This document shows positions 1-7,335 of a stretch of DNA of 37,759 nt, one piece after another. Under the pieces are notes generated by a model. The model was not told where the DNA came from, made no database searches, and saw only the letters and a list, made by a program, of their open reading frames with translations. The translations under genes were made by a program, and so were the position numbers. Position 1 is the stretch's first letter. The number at the start of each line of letters is the position of its first letter. This DNA comes from Lachnospiraceae bacterium. GTDB lineage: Bacteria; Bacillota; Clostridia; Lachnospirales; Lachnospiraceae. Location of the stretch: positions 1 to 37,759 of the forward strand of contig JAGBEV010000062.1 in the NCBI GenBank assembly GCA_017936785.1, given 5' to 3'.

Positions 1-706
1 CGGTGGTCAGAGACAGCGTGTTGCTATGGGCCGTGCAATCGTTCGTAATCCTAAAGTATTCCTTATGGATGAGCCTTTATCCAACCTGGATGCAAAACTT
101 CGTGTACAGATGCGTATCGAGATCGCAAAATTACATCAGAGATTAGGTACAACCATCATCTACGTAACACATGACCAGACAGAGGCTATGACACTTGGTA
201 CAAGAATCGTCGTTATGAAAGACGGTATTGTTCAGCAGGTTGATTCTCCTCAGAACTTATATGAGAAACCCGCAAACCTGTTCGTAGCAGGATTCATGGG
301 ATCTCCTCAGATGAACTTCTTAGACGCAGTTGTAGAAGTTGTTGATGATACAGCAGTATTAAAAGTTGCTGGTCACTTCATTCCGCTTCCTCCTGCTAAA
401 TCCAAAAAGTTAATTGAGGGTGGTTATAACGGAAGAACAGTTACATTCGGTATCCGTCCTGAAGACGTATATGATTCCGAAATGATGGTAGAGGCTTCTC
501 CTCAGAGCACATTCGAAGCTACTGTAAAAGTATACGAATTACTTGGTGCTGAAGTTTATTTATACTTCGATTTAGAAGAGTTCCCTATGACAGCCAGAGT
601 AGATGCTCGTACAACAGCCAGACCTGGCGATGTTGTTAAATTCGCTATCGATGTTGAGAAGATCCACATCTTTGATAAAGAAACAGAAATGGTTATTACC
701 AACTAG
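1..706 (+). CDS. ugpC: Sugar ABC transporter ATP-binding protein, UgpC/MsmK type (5' end missing)
   Basis: This is the C-terminal part of a CUT1-family ABC ATPase; the reading frame is open from base 2, so the gene begins outside the window. Visible in order are the end of the ABC signature (GGQRQRVAMGRA), Walker B with D-loop (VFLMDEPLSNLDAKLR), the H-loop (YVTHDQTEAMTL) and a TOBE/OB-fold regulatory domain over roughly the last 130 residues. Such proteins hydrolyse ATP on the cytoplasmic face of sugar importers. In many Firmicutes one UgpC/MsmK protein serves several importers that lack their own ATPase. No permease lies next to it here, and the CUT1 transporter at 16-19.5 kb also lacks an ATPase, so a shared role is plausible but inferred. 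Codons are those of a highly expressed gene. It ends just before a strong terminator. Confidence 0.93.
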   Translation, partial: GGQRQRVAMGRAIVRNPKVFLMDEPLSNLDAKLRVQMRIEIAKLHQRLGTTIIYVTHDQTEAMTLGTRIVVMKDGIVQQVDSPQNLYEKPANLFVAGFMGSPQMNFLDAVVEVVDDTAVLKVAGHFIPLPPAKSKKLIEGGYNGRTVTFGIRPEDVYDSEMMVEASPQSTFEATVKVYELLGAEVYLYFDLEEFPMTARVDARTTARPGDVVKFAIDVEKIHIFDKETEMVITN

Positions 707-721
707 TTTTAAGATTTATAC

Positions 722-752
722 AAGGGAGATACTTATGTATCTCCCTTTTTTC
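722..752 (+). terminator. Intrinsic terminator after the ABC ATPase
   Basis: An 11-bp perfect stem, AAGGGAGATAC / GTATCTCCCTT, with a TTAT loop is followed directly by a T-run. It closes the ATPase transcript and separates it from the regulator downstream. Confidence 0.9.
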
Positions 753-805
753 TTCTGAATTGCACAAGCATGGTGGCAGGGAAGAGTTAGAGAGGAAGTG
801 AGTGT

Positions 806-1891
806 TTGTTATCAACACAAATTATACAAACTTGTATTGATGATTTAAAAAATATTACAAAAGTAGAACTGGCGATCATAGACAGCGCAGGATTATTGAT
901 CGCTTCAACAGGAAACAAAAAGGATTTTCCGCTGGATGCAATTGACAGGTTTGTTGCGTCAGAGGCAGAATCCCAAACAATCGGTGAGCATCATTATTTA
1001 AAAGTATTTCACGAGGGTGAAGTTACTTATATTGTTGTCTGTAAGGATACCAGTGAAGATCTGATGATTGCCAGAATAGCAGTCAGCCAGTTGGGAAACC
1101 TTTTAGTAGCATATAGGGAGAGAATTGATAAAAACAATTTCTTCCAAAACCTGCTTTTAGATAATCTGCTGCTGATCGATATTTATAACCGTGCCAAGAA
1201 GCTTCATTTGGAGATCACCGGCAAACGGGCTGTAATCCTGATTGAGGCAAAGAAGGAAAAAGATAATGGCACTATGGAAATGCTGAAGAATCTTTTCTCT
1301 CCCCAGTCAGGCGATTTTGTTACAGCAGTGGACGAGCAAAATCTCATTGTCATAAAGCAATTGGAGGAGGATGAGGGATATAAAGATCTGGAAGAAATAT
1401 CCAATACCATTTTGGGAATGATGAATACAGAGCTGATGATCAATGCCAAGATTGCTTACGGAACCATTGTCAATGAATTAAAAGATGTTTCCAAAAGCTA
1501 TAAGGAAGCAAAAATGGCATTGGATGTAGGAAAGATCTTTTATGCGGAAAAGGACGTGGTGGCTTATAATACCCTGGGAATTGGACGTCTGATCTATCAG
1601 CTTCCCATTAATCTCTGCCAGATGTTCATAGAAGAAATATTTGGAGAGACCATTCCTGAAGAACTGGATGAGGAAACTCTTAACACCATTGACATGTTTC
1701 TGGCTAACAGCCTGAATGTATCGGAAACAGCAAGGCAGTTATATGTTCACAGGAATACACTTCTGTACCGGTTAGAAAAATTACAGAAAGCTACCAATCT
1801 GGATATACGCATCTTTGACGATGCCCTGACATTGAAGATTGCTTTAATGGTAGTAAATTATATGAAATATCTGCAGTCCCTGGATTATTAG
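806..1891 (+). CDS. PucR/CdaR-type helix-turn-helix transcriptional regulator
   Basis: The 361-residue protein ends in a PucR-type helix-turn-helix (about residues 300-350; LNVSETARQLYVHRNTLLYR and the following KIALMV stretch), the hallmark of the CdaR/PucR/sugar-diacid regulator group. The N-terminal half looks like a ligand-sensing domain and the middle like the GGDEF-related region common in this family, without a GGDEF motif. Effector and targets are unknown. TTG was chosen as start because AGAGGAAG sits 7 bases upstream; nearby GTG codons are out of frame. It lies directly behind the sugar ABC ATPase, but a terminator intervenes, so it is probably transcribed separately. A link to carbohydrate control is inferred from position only. 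Confidence 0.82.
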   Translation: MLSTQIIQTCIDDLKNITKVELAIIDSAGLLIASTGNKKDFPLDAIDRFVASEAESQTIGEHHYLKVFHEGEVTYIVVCKDTSEDLMIARIAVSQLGNLLVAYRERIDKNNFFQNLLLDNLLLIDIYNRAKKLHLEITGKRAVILIEAKKEKDNGTMEMLKNLFSPQSGDFVTAVDEQNLIVIKQLEEDEGYKDLEEISNTILGMMNTELMINAKIAYGTIVNELKDVSKSYKEAKMALDVGKIFYAEKDVVAYNTLGIGRLIYQLPINLCQMFIEEIFGETIPEELDEETLNTIDMFLANSLNVSETARQLYVHRNTLLYRLEKLQKATNLDIRIFDDALTLKIALMVVNYMKYLQSLDY

Positions 1892-1928
1892 AAATTGCAG
1901 ATATTCACATAGATTGAAACATAATTTG

Positions 1929-1963
1929 TCCCACCTTCTCATAGTAATAAGTAGGAGGTGGGA
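1929..1963 (+). promoter_or_regulatory. Hairpin that buries the ribosome binding site of the next gene
   Basis: TCCCACCTTCT (1929-1939) pairs with AGGAGGTGGGA (1953-1963), an 11-bp stem with one U-G wobble and a 13-base loop. The 3' arm is the Shine-Dalgarno sequence of the GTG start at 1969. No T-run follows, so this is more likely a translation-control hairpin than a terminator, although it could also help end the upstream transcript. Confidence 0.6.
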
Positions 1964-1968
1964 TATTT

Positions 1969-2760
1969 GTGAAGAAAATTTGGTATCTAAAAGATGAACA
2001 GGGGCAGAATGTAAAAGCGGTTAAACTATTTTTATATGAGAAGAACGGACGTATTTCCGGGAAAATGGATTTATCGGCATTTCGTGGAGAAGGAAGTCAG
2101 GCTGAAAAAGACATGGTTTTAATCATGCAGGATGTAAATAACCGGGAAGTGGGAGTGGTTGATCTGTCTGACCGGATGATTTCCCGGGAGGCATTTTTGC
2201 AGGGAAAGGGTCAGTTAAAAGAAGAACTTGCCGGTAAAATCGGAGCCGCAAAGGGAGACGTGAGGCTGTCTGTTATTGTAGGAGAAGAAAGATACTTCTC
2301 CGAAGGATGGCAGACACAGGAAACTGCGGCTGTCATGGAACCCCAAAGGAAAGAGAAAAGCATAATAAAAGAAAACAAGACGGACACTATTGCCAGTGAG
2401 GAACGAAATATTGTATTCCCTGAGGAAGAAAGGGAACAGATGCAGGAATTGGAAGCGGAAGAATTGCTGCCGGAAGAAACCGGGGACAGGAGAATTGTGC
2501 AGCTGGCAACCTTAGAAGAGGAATTAACGTTTCGAAATTACATTCATAACAGTTTTTTGCTGCATGGATATTATAATTATGGTCATGTTATTATAGATGA
2601 AACAGGAGAGGAACCCAGATTGGGGGTTCCGGGCAATTACTATGAGAGGGAACAGATGGTTGCTGCAATGTTTGGATTTCCCGATTTTGAACCGGCACGG
2701 GAAGGAGAAAAGGTAAGCAACGGAACCTTTGGATATTTTTATACACAAGGAAAGAGATGA
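1969..2760 (+). CDS. DUF6128-like protein of unknown function
   Basis: A 263-residue soluble protein with no signal peptide or membrane segment. The N-terminal ~110 residues form a beta-rich domain (KIWYLKDEQGQNVKAVKLFLY...), followed by a charged Glu/Lys-rich linker (about 120-170). The C-terminal ~80 residues are compact and aromatic, with the motif HGYYNYGHVII and a stretch reading LGVPGNYYEREQMVAAMFGF. I associate this C-terminal pattern with DUF6128 proteins of Lachnospiraceae, from memory rather than a search. The GTG start is set by AGGAGGTGGG 6 bases upstream, which lies inside a hairpin. The next gene, tadA, begins 4 bases after the stop, suggesting co-transcription. Function is not known. 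Confidence 0.7.
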   Translation: MKKIWYLKDEQGQNVKAVKLFLYEKNGRISGKMDLSAFRGEGSQAEKDMVLIMQDVNNREVGVVDLSDRMISREAFLQGKGQLKEELAGKIGAAKGDVRLSVIVGEERYFSEGWQTQETAAVMEPQRKEKSIIKENKTDTIASEERNIVFPEEEREQMQELEAEELLPEETGDRRIVQLATLEEELTFRNYIHNSFLLHGYYNYGHVIIDETGEEPRLGVPGNYYEREQMVAAMFGFPDFEPAREGEKVSNGTFGYFYTQGKR

Positions 2761-2764
2761 AAAA

Positions 2765-3355
2765 ATGGAAGAGTTACGGATTGAAGTGGAAGAGCTTTCC
2801 CGTCGGTATGAGGAACTGGGGAAATCAGAACGCCGCCGTCTTGCCAGGTTAAAACGCAGGCTGGAGGCTTTAGAGGAAGAGAAGAAAAGAATTGCAAAAC
2901 AGGATGCAATAGATTGCAAATATATGAAGGAAGCCATCAGACAGGCGAAAAAAGCGGCGGAAATAGGAGAAGTTCCCATAGGCTGTGTCATCGTAAAGGA
3001 TCATAAGATCATAGCAAGAGGGTATAATCGCAGAAATACGGACCATAGCACCCTTTCCCATGCGGAGATAACGGCGATCAGAAAGGCAAGCAAAAAATTG
3101 AATGACTGGCGGTTAGAGGGATGTACTCTTTATGTGACTTTGGAGCCTTGTCAAATGTGTGCAGGTGCCATTGTACAGGCGAGAATTCCCCGTGTAGTCA
3201 TGGGGAGCATGAATCCCAAAGCAGGATGCGGAGGATCTGTGTTAAATATTTTGCAAATGGAAGAATTCAATCATCAGACAGAAGTAAAACGTGGAGTTCT
3301 GGAAAAAGAGTGTTCCCAGGTGCTGAAAGTTTTTTTTAAAAAACTTCGGAAATGA
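2765..3355 (+). CDS. tadA: tRNA-specific adenosine deaminase TadA with N-terminal extension
   Basis: TadA converts adenosine 34 of tRNA-Arg(ACG) to inosine. The deaminase core begins near residue 52 (MKEAIRQAKKAAEIGEVPIGCVIV). It carries the zinc/catalytic signatures H99-A-E101 and P128-C129-Q-M-C132. The usual bacterial protein has about 150-170 residues. This one has 196 because of a ~50-residue, highly charged, probably coiled-coil leader (EELRIEVEELSRRYEELG...). The ATG at 2765 has AAGGA 12 bases upstream, slightly long. A TTG at 2729 would overlap the previous gene, and an internal ATG just before the core would give a standard-length protein. Gene identity is secure; the exact start is less so. 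It follows the DUF6128-like gene by 4 bases. Confidence 0.93.
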   Translation: MEELRIEVEELSRRYEELGKSERRRLARLKRRLEALEEEKKRIAKQDAIDCKYMKEAIRQAKKAAEIGEVPIGCVIVKDHKIIARGYNRRNTDHSTLSHAEITAIRKASKKLNDWRLEGCTLYVTLEPCQMCAGAIVQARIPRVVMGSMNPKAGCGGSVLNILQMEEFNHQTEVKRGVLEKECSQVLKVFFKKLRK

Positions 3356-3402
3356 GATTTAAGAATTCGTAATATAATTTCTGCAATTACAGAACAATAA
3401 AA

Positions 3403-3431
3403 TTGACTTTTGAGACGAAACCAAGTATACT
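3403..3431 (+). promoter_or_regulatory. Sigma-A promoter of the SRP RNA gene
   Basis: TTGACT (3403-3408) and TATACT (3426-3431) are separated by 17 bases, close to consensus. The expected transcription start, about 3437-3438, coincides with the predicted 5' end of the SRP RNA. Confidence 0.85.
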
Positions 3432-3436
3432 TAAAC

Positions 3437-3704
3437 TTACCGTGCAACCGGGGCAGTAGCGGAGCCTTGTACCTGCAATCCGCTTTAGCAGGGGCGATGG
3501 CCGGCAGAGGGTTTCTGCCTGTATGGCTGCCCTTTATAAGTGGCGTTGATATCCGGGTCTTGCGCAATGGGAATCCACGAACCGTGTCAGGGTAGGAATA
3601 CAGCAGCACTAAGAGGAAGCTCCCATGTGCCGCAAGGGCGCCTGGGTTGAGTTAACTGTAAAGGTAACGCATATGGGTTTTGCTCGAAGCCGGGCGCACG
3701 GTAT
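3437..3704 (+). ncRNA. ffs: Signal recognition particle RNA, large (Alu-containing) bacterial type
   Basis: The SRP RNA is the scaffold of the signal recognition particle, which with Ffh targets membrane proteins. The S-domain core is visible as GTGTCAGGGTAGGAATACAG followed by CAGCACTAAG (about 3584-3612), the Clostridia variant of the GGAA-tetraloop/asymmetric-loop region. The ends pair: TACCGTGC (3438-3445) with GCACGGTA (3696-3703), closing a molecule of about 265 nt that includes the Alu domain, as in Bacillus scRNA. A consensus promoter sits at the right distance upstream. No strong T-run terminator is evident at the 3' end; only weak short hairpins follow before the convergent lacI-type gene. 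Confidence 0.93.
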
Positions 3705-3739
3705 TTGATAAGTGTTTTCGCTTAAGTCCATATTTGGGA

Positions 3740-4759
3740 CTATATGTTTTCTTTAATTCTGATTTCTACAGTAGTATAATTATATTCTTTCTTAGGCGGT
3801 TCTCCCGTAGTCAGATAATCAAACAATATTTCTAAAGGCAGCAAACCCTGAATTCTGGGCTGCTGACAGATTGTAGCGGAAATCACATCTTTTTTCATCA
3901 TTTCCACTGTTGTTTCAATTTTGTCAAAAGTAACGATTTTTATATTATCCTGCCGATTGGAAGCTATGACTGCTTTACAACCGCCGTATGTACCTCCTGC
4001 AGCAAAAAAGATCGCATTGATTTCCGGATGATTTTCCAGCATTTTTAAAGTTTTGTCATAACTGATAAAATCATCATCGCTGTTTTCGAAGAAATCCACA
4101 ACGCGGAGGTTGGTATACTGTTCCAGACAGGATTTAAAACCGGCAATTCGTTCCGTATGGCACAACAGATTTGAATAGCCGCTGACAATGCCGATATTTA
4201 CATCCCCGGAGGTCATCAGGTGAATCAGACCTGCGGCTGTCTGACCGCACTGATAATAATTGCTTCCTACGTAGGCAATTCGCTTGGAGCCTCCGATGTC
4301 TGTGTTAAAGGTGACAGTAGGAATGCCCATATCATACAGTTCGTTAATCTTTTTGGCAATAGACGGGTCGTTCTGAGGAGAAATGGCAAGTCCGTTGATT
4401 TCTTCTTTTACAAGGGAATCAATGGCTTCTAATTGATTTTCCACTCCGAAAGCCGAAATCCTTCGGATCAATACTGTACAATTATAACCGGATAACTCTT
4501 CTTCTTTCTCTTTAAATCCGGCAATTACATCATCAAAAAATGGATTTCCGATGCCAAACATTACAATACCGAATTTAAATTTTTTCTTTTGTGCTGCCAA
4601 TACGATGCCGGCTCTATTGGGTTTGTAGTCAAGTGCTTTTGTAATTTCCAGAATTTTAGCTTCAGTTTTGGGATTTACTGCGCCGCGCTTATTTAAGACC
4701 CGGTCCACAGTTCCTCTTGATACTCCTGCTAACTCGGCAATCTCTTTTATTGTAGCCAT
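3740..4759 (-). CDS. LacI-family transcriptional regulator of the pentose operon
   Basis: A 339-residue protein with an N-terminal LacI helix-turn-helix (TIKEIAELAGVSRGTVDRVL, about residues 3-22, then the hinge region) and a periplasmic-binding-protein-like sugar-sensing domain (about 62-330). The start at 4759 is preceded by AAGGAG at 9 bases; an upstream in-frame extension lacks a binding site. It is divergent from xylulokinase, and the region between holds repeated GTGCA/TGCAC operator-like palindromes. One lies just downstream of the -10 box of the xylulokinase promoter, so repression relieved by a pentose or its derivative is the likely mode. The inducer is unknown. Its 3' end converges on the SRP RNA gene. 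Confidence 0.92.
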   Translation of the reverse strand: MATIKEIAELAGVSRGTVDRVLNKRGAVNPKTEAKILEITKALDYKPNRAGIVLAAQKKKFKFGIVMFGIGNPFFDDVIAGFKEKEEELSGYNCTVLIRRISAFGVENQLEAIDSLVKEEINGLAISPQNDPSIAKKINELYDMGIPTVTFNTDIGGSKRIAYVGSNYYQCGQTAAGLIHLMTSGDVNIGIVSGYSNLLCHTERIAGFKSCLEQYTNLRVVDFFENSDDDFISYDKTLKMLENHPEINAIFFAAGGTYGGCKAVIASNRQDNIKIVTFDKIETTVEMMKKDVISATICQQPRIQGLLPLEILFDYLTTGEPPKKEYNYTTVEIRIKENI

Positions 4760-4860
4760 GTCATAAGTCTCCTTATATATCAGATGAAAGAATAAGATAC
4801 ATGATATCAAAATATTATAAATACATTTTATGCTTCTTTTTTTCAAAATACAATAGAAAA

Positions 4861-4894
4861 TGTGCATCGTGCACGCATATCGTGAAAGTGCACA
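4861..4894. promoter_or_regulatory. LacI-type operator cluster, repressor-proximal copy
   Basis: GTGCA (4862-4866) and TGCAC (4870-4874) form an inverted repeat around TCG, followed by CGTGAAA (4881-4887) and GTGCACA (4888-4894). The arrangement repeats at 4996-5020, as expected for binding sites of the divergent regulator. Confidence 0.65.
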
Positions 4895-4961
4895 ATAATG
4901 AAAATAAGTTTTATTTAATGTGCTGAATTTAACTAATCAATAAAGTTTTTTCAAATAACTG

Positions 4962-4990
4962 TTGATTTTTATTGAGAAAAAATATATGAT
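4962..4990 (+). promoter_or_regulatory. Promoter of the xylulokinase operon
   Basis: TTGATT (4962-4967) and TATGAT (4985-4990) with a 17-base spacer match sigma-A. The operator palindrome begins 6 bases after the -10 box, over the predicted transcription start. Confidence 0.75.
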
Positions 4991-4995
4991 AAAAA

Positions 4996-5020
4996 TGTGC
5001 ACGGGCACAAAAACGTGAAA
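4996..5020. promoter_or_regulatory. LacI-type operator, promoter-proximal copy
   Basis: TGTGCACGGGCACA (4996-5009) is an inverted repeat (TGTGC/GCACA) followed by CGTGAAA (5014-5020), the same order of elements as at 4861-4887. It covers the predicted start of transcription of the xylulokinase operon, a classic repressor position. Confidence 0.68.
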
Positions 5021-5058
5021 AGAACAGGAGAAATGTATTTTCTTAAGGAGGAGCAAAA

Positions 5059-6528
5059 ATGTTATACATAGGTGTTGATTTGGGGACATCCGCAGTTAAA
5101 CTGCTGTTAATGGATGGAGAGGGGAAAATTTTAAATATTGTATCAAAGGAATATCCGTTATACTTTCCCAATCCCGGCTGGTCCGAACAGAAACCGGAGG
5201 ACTGGTATACTCAGGTAATGGCAGGAATCAAAGAGCTGGTCAAGGATGCTGATAAGAGTCAGGTGGCGGGAATCAGTTTCGGCGGTCAGATGCATGGGCT
5301 TGTTATTTTAGATGAAAATGATGAAGTGATCCGTCCGGCGATCTTGTGGAATGACGGTCGTACAACCGAGGAATGCGATTATTTAAATAATGTGATCGGA
5401 AAAGAGAAACTTTCCGAATATACAGCTAATATTTCCTTTACAGGATTTACAGCGCCCAAGATTCTCTGGGTGAAAAATAAAGAGCCTGAGAATTTTGCGC
5501 GGATCAAAAAAATTATGCTCCCTAAAGATTACATTGCATATAAATTATCCGGCGTGCACTGCACCGACGTGTCTGACGCATCGGGAATGCTGATTTTCGA
5601 TGTGAAGAACAGATGCTGGTCCAAGGAAATGTGCGAAATCTGCGGCATTACAGAAGACCAGCTGGCTAAGGTATACGAAAGCTACGAAGCTGTAGGAACC
5701 CTCCTCCCTGCAGTTGCTTCGGAGCTTGGTATTCCGGAAAGCTGTAAAGTCGTTGCAGGCGCCGGGGACAATGCGGCAGCAGCCGTAGGAACCGGAACCG
5801 TAGGAGACGGTAACTGCAATATTTCCCTTGGAACAAGCGGAACGATCTTTATTTCCTCTGAGAAGTTCGGAGTTGATAAATTCAATGCCTTACATGCTTT
5901 TGCACATGCAGACGGGCATTATCATTTAATGGGATGTATGTTAAGCGCAGCAAGCTGTAATAAATGGTGGATGGATGAGATCATCGGCACAAAGGACTAT
6001 GGAGCAGAGCAGAAAGCCATCGAAAAGCTGGGAGAAAATCATGTATATTTCCTTCCCTATTTGATGGGTGAACGTTCTCCGATCAATGATCCGCTTGCAA
6101 GAGGTACTTTTATCGGTCTGACCATGGACTCCACAAGAGCAGATATGACACAGGCTGTTTTAGAAGGTGTGGCATTTGCTTTGAGAGATTCCTTTGAGGT
6201 TGCAAAGGCGTTGGGGATCAATATTGAAAGAACCAAGATCTGCGGCGGTGGCGCAAAGAGCCCTCTTTGGAAAAAGATGATTGCTAACATTTTAAATGTA
6301 AAAGTAGATGTTATCGAAAGCGAAGAAGGTCCGGCGTTGGGCGGCGCAATGTTGGCAGCAGTAGCATGTGGTGAGTTTGCAAGTGTTGAAGATGCAGCGG
6401 CTAAGATCGTTAAGATTGTTGATACTGTAGAGCCGGAAGCTGATCTGGTAGCAAAATATGAAGCCAGATATCAGCAGTTTAAAGAGATTTATCCTGCCTG
6501 CAAAGAATTATTCCGTAAGATTCAGTAG
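5059..6528 (+). CDS. xylB: Xylulokinase (FGGY family)
   Basis: Xylulokinase phosphorylates D-xylulose to D-xylulose 5-phosphate with ATP. The 489-residue length is typical. Visible features are the N-terminal phosphate-binding loop (VDLGTSAVKLLLMD), the sugar-binding GGQMHGLV segment with the following ILWNDGRT, the catalytic aspartate in GAGDNAAAA (D237), and the C-terminal ATPase-fold motif ICGGGAKSPLWKKM. AAGGAGG precedes the ATG by 7 bases. It is the first gene of an operon with DUF4867, an isomerase and transketolase, driven by a LacI-repressed promoter. A related FGGY kinase acting on another ketopentose cannot be fully excluded, but the MHG motif and neighbours favour xylulose. Confidence 0.94.
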   Translation: MLYIGVDLGTSAVKLLLMDGEGKILNIVSKEYPLYFPNPGWSEQKPEDWYTQVMAGIKELVKDADKSQVAGISFGGQMHGLVILDENDEVIRPAILWNDGRTTEECDYLNNVIGKEKLSEYTANISFTGFTAPKILWVKNKEPENFARIKKIMLPKDYIAYKLSGVHCTDVSDASGMLIFDVKNRCWSKEMCEICGITEDQLAKVYESYEAVGTLLPAVASELGIPESCKVVAGAGDNAAAAVGTGTVGDGNCNISLGTSGTIFISSEKFGVDKFNALHAFAHADGHYHLMGCMLSAASCNKWWMDEIIGTKDYGAEQKAIEKLGENHVYFLPYLMGERSPINDPLARGTFIGLTMDSTRADMTQAVLEGVAFALRDSFEVAKALGINIERTKICGGGAKSPLWKKMIANILNVKVDVIESEEGPALGGAMLAAVACGEFASVEDAAAKIVKIVDTVEPEADLVAKYEARYQQFKEIYPACKELFRKIQ

Positions 6529-6567
6529 ATGCCTGTAAATGATACAGACAGGGGATTTGAACAGTAT

Positions 6568-6593
6568 GTTTTATTGTAATTTTACTGTAAAAC
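6568..6593. promoter_or_regulatory. Inverted repeat in the xylB-DUF4867 gap
   Basis: GTTTTA (6568-6573) and TAAAAC (6588-6593) form an inverted repeat, with TTTTAC-T-GTAAAA nested in its right part. It lies in the longest gap inside the operon (about 147 bases). It may be an RNA-processing hairpin or a protein site; no T-run marks it as a terminator. Confidence 0.3.
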
Positions 6594-6675
6594 AGCTTAT
6601 GTGAATAATTTAAGACAGGCACAAAATAGAGCATGTCAACAAATGAAATGGAATATAACAGAAAGGGGTTATGAA

Positions 6676-7299
6676 ATGACTATTTATGACGTAACGGATG
6701 AGAAGTTTGGAAAGTACGGAAGAATCGTAAAGAACATTGATTTTTCCGGACTGGTAGAGGCATTAGAGCAGAAAACTCCATTACCCGAAGGTGTTGTATA
6801 TGAACCCAGCGTAAAAGAGTTAGAAGCACTTCCCGTTTTTAAGGAATTGACAGACAAGACATATGGTGAAACATCAATTCAGATAGGATACTGCAACGGG
6901 CATAATGAATTGCTGAATGCGGTTGAATACCACAGAAGTTCTGAGATCAATGTGGCAGCCACAGATGCAATTTTGATTCTTGGATGCCAGCAGGACATTA
7001 CAGATGATTTTACCTATGATACATCTTTGATGGAAGCATTTTTAATTCCCAGGGGAACTGCTGTTGAAGTGTATGCAACAACACTTCACTACGCACCATG
7101 CAGCGTAAAAGGAGAGGGATTCAAGGTTGGTGTGGTATTACCGGCAGGAACCAATTATCCCTTAGAGACTTCTCATGCAGATGGAGAGGATAAGCTGATC
7201 ACAGCGAAAAACAAATGGCTGATCGGTCATGAAGAAGGCGGACTGGATGAAGGCTGCCATATCGGATTGATTGGCAAAAACTTAAATATAAATGAATAA
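6676..7299 (+). CDS. DUF4867 family protein
   Basis: A 207-residue soluble protein recognised as DUF4867, a family I know mainly from carbohydrate loci of Clostridia; no reaction is established to my knowledge. The second half (about 95-195) has the look of a cupin-like beta-barrel: alternating short strands and glycines, and the segments AFLIPRGTAVEVYATTLHYAPC and GFKVGVVLPAGTNYPL. A sugar-phosphate isomerase, mutarotase or lactonase role would fit but is not shown. The start at 6676 has GAAAGGGG 7-15 bases upstream; a GTG at 6601 has no binding site. It sits between xylulokinase and the isomerase, so it probably belongs to the same pathway. Confidence 0.8.
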   Translation: MTIYDVTDEKFGKYGRIVKNIDFSGLVEALEQKTPLPEGVVYEPSVKELEALPVFKELTDKTYGETSIQIGYCNGHNELLNAVEYHRSSEINVAATDAILILGCQQDITDDFTYDTSLMEAFLIPRGTAVEVYATTLHYAPCSVKGEGFKVGVVLPAGTNYPLETSHADGEDKLITAKNKWLIGHEEGGLDEGCHIGLIGKNLNINE

Positions 7300-7335
7300 A
7301 ACCGTAAAAAAGCGGCATAAGGAGGAAAAAAATCA

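Noticed and set aside
2524-2991. Minus-strand reading frame of 155 codons
   Set aside because: It lies opposite the DUF6128-like and tadA genes, has no ribosome binding site or recognisable protein pattern, and is a shadow of those genes.
3274-3609. Reading frames on both strands over the SRP RNA region
   Set aside because: The sequence is a structured RNA gene with its own promoter; the frames have no binding sites or protein-like content.
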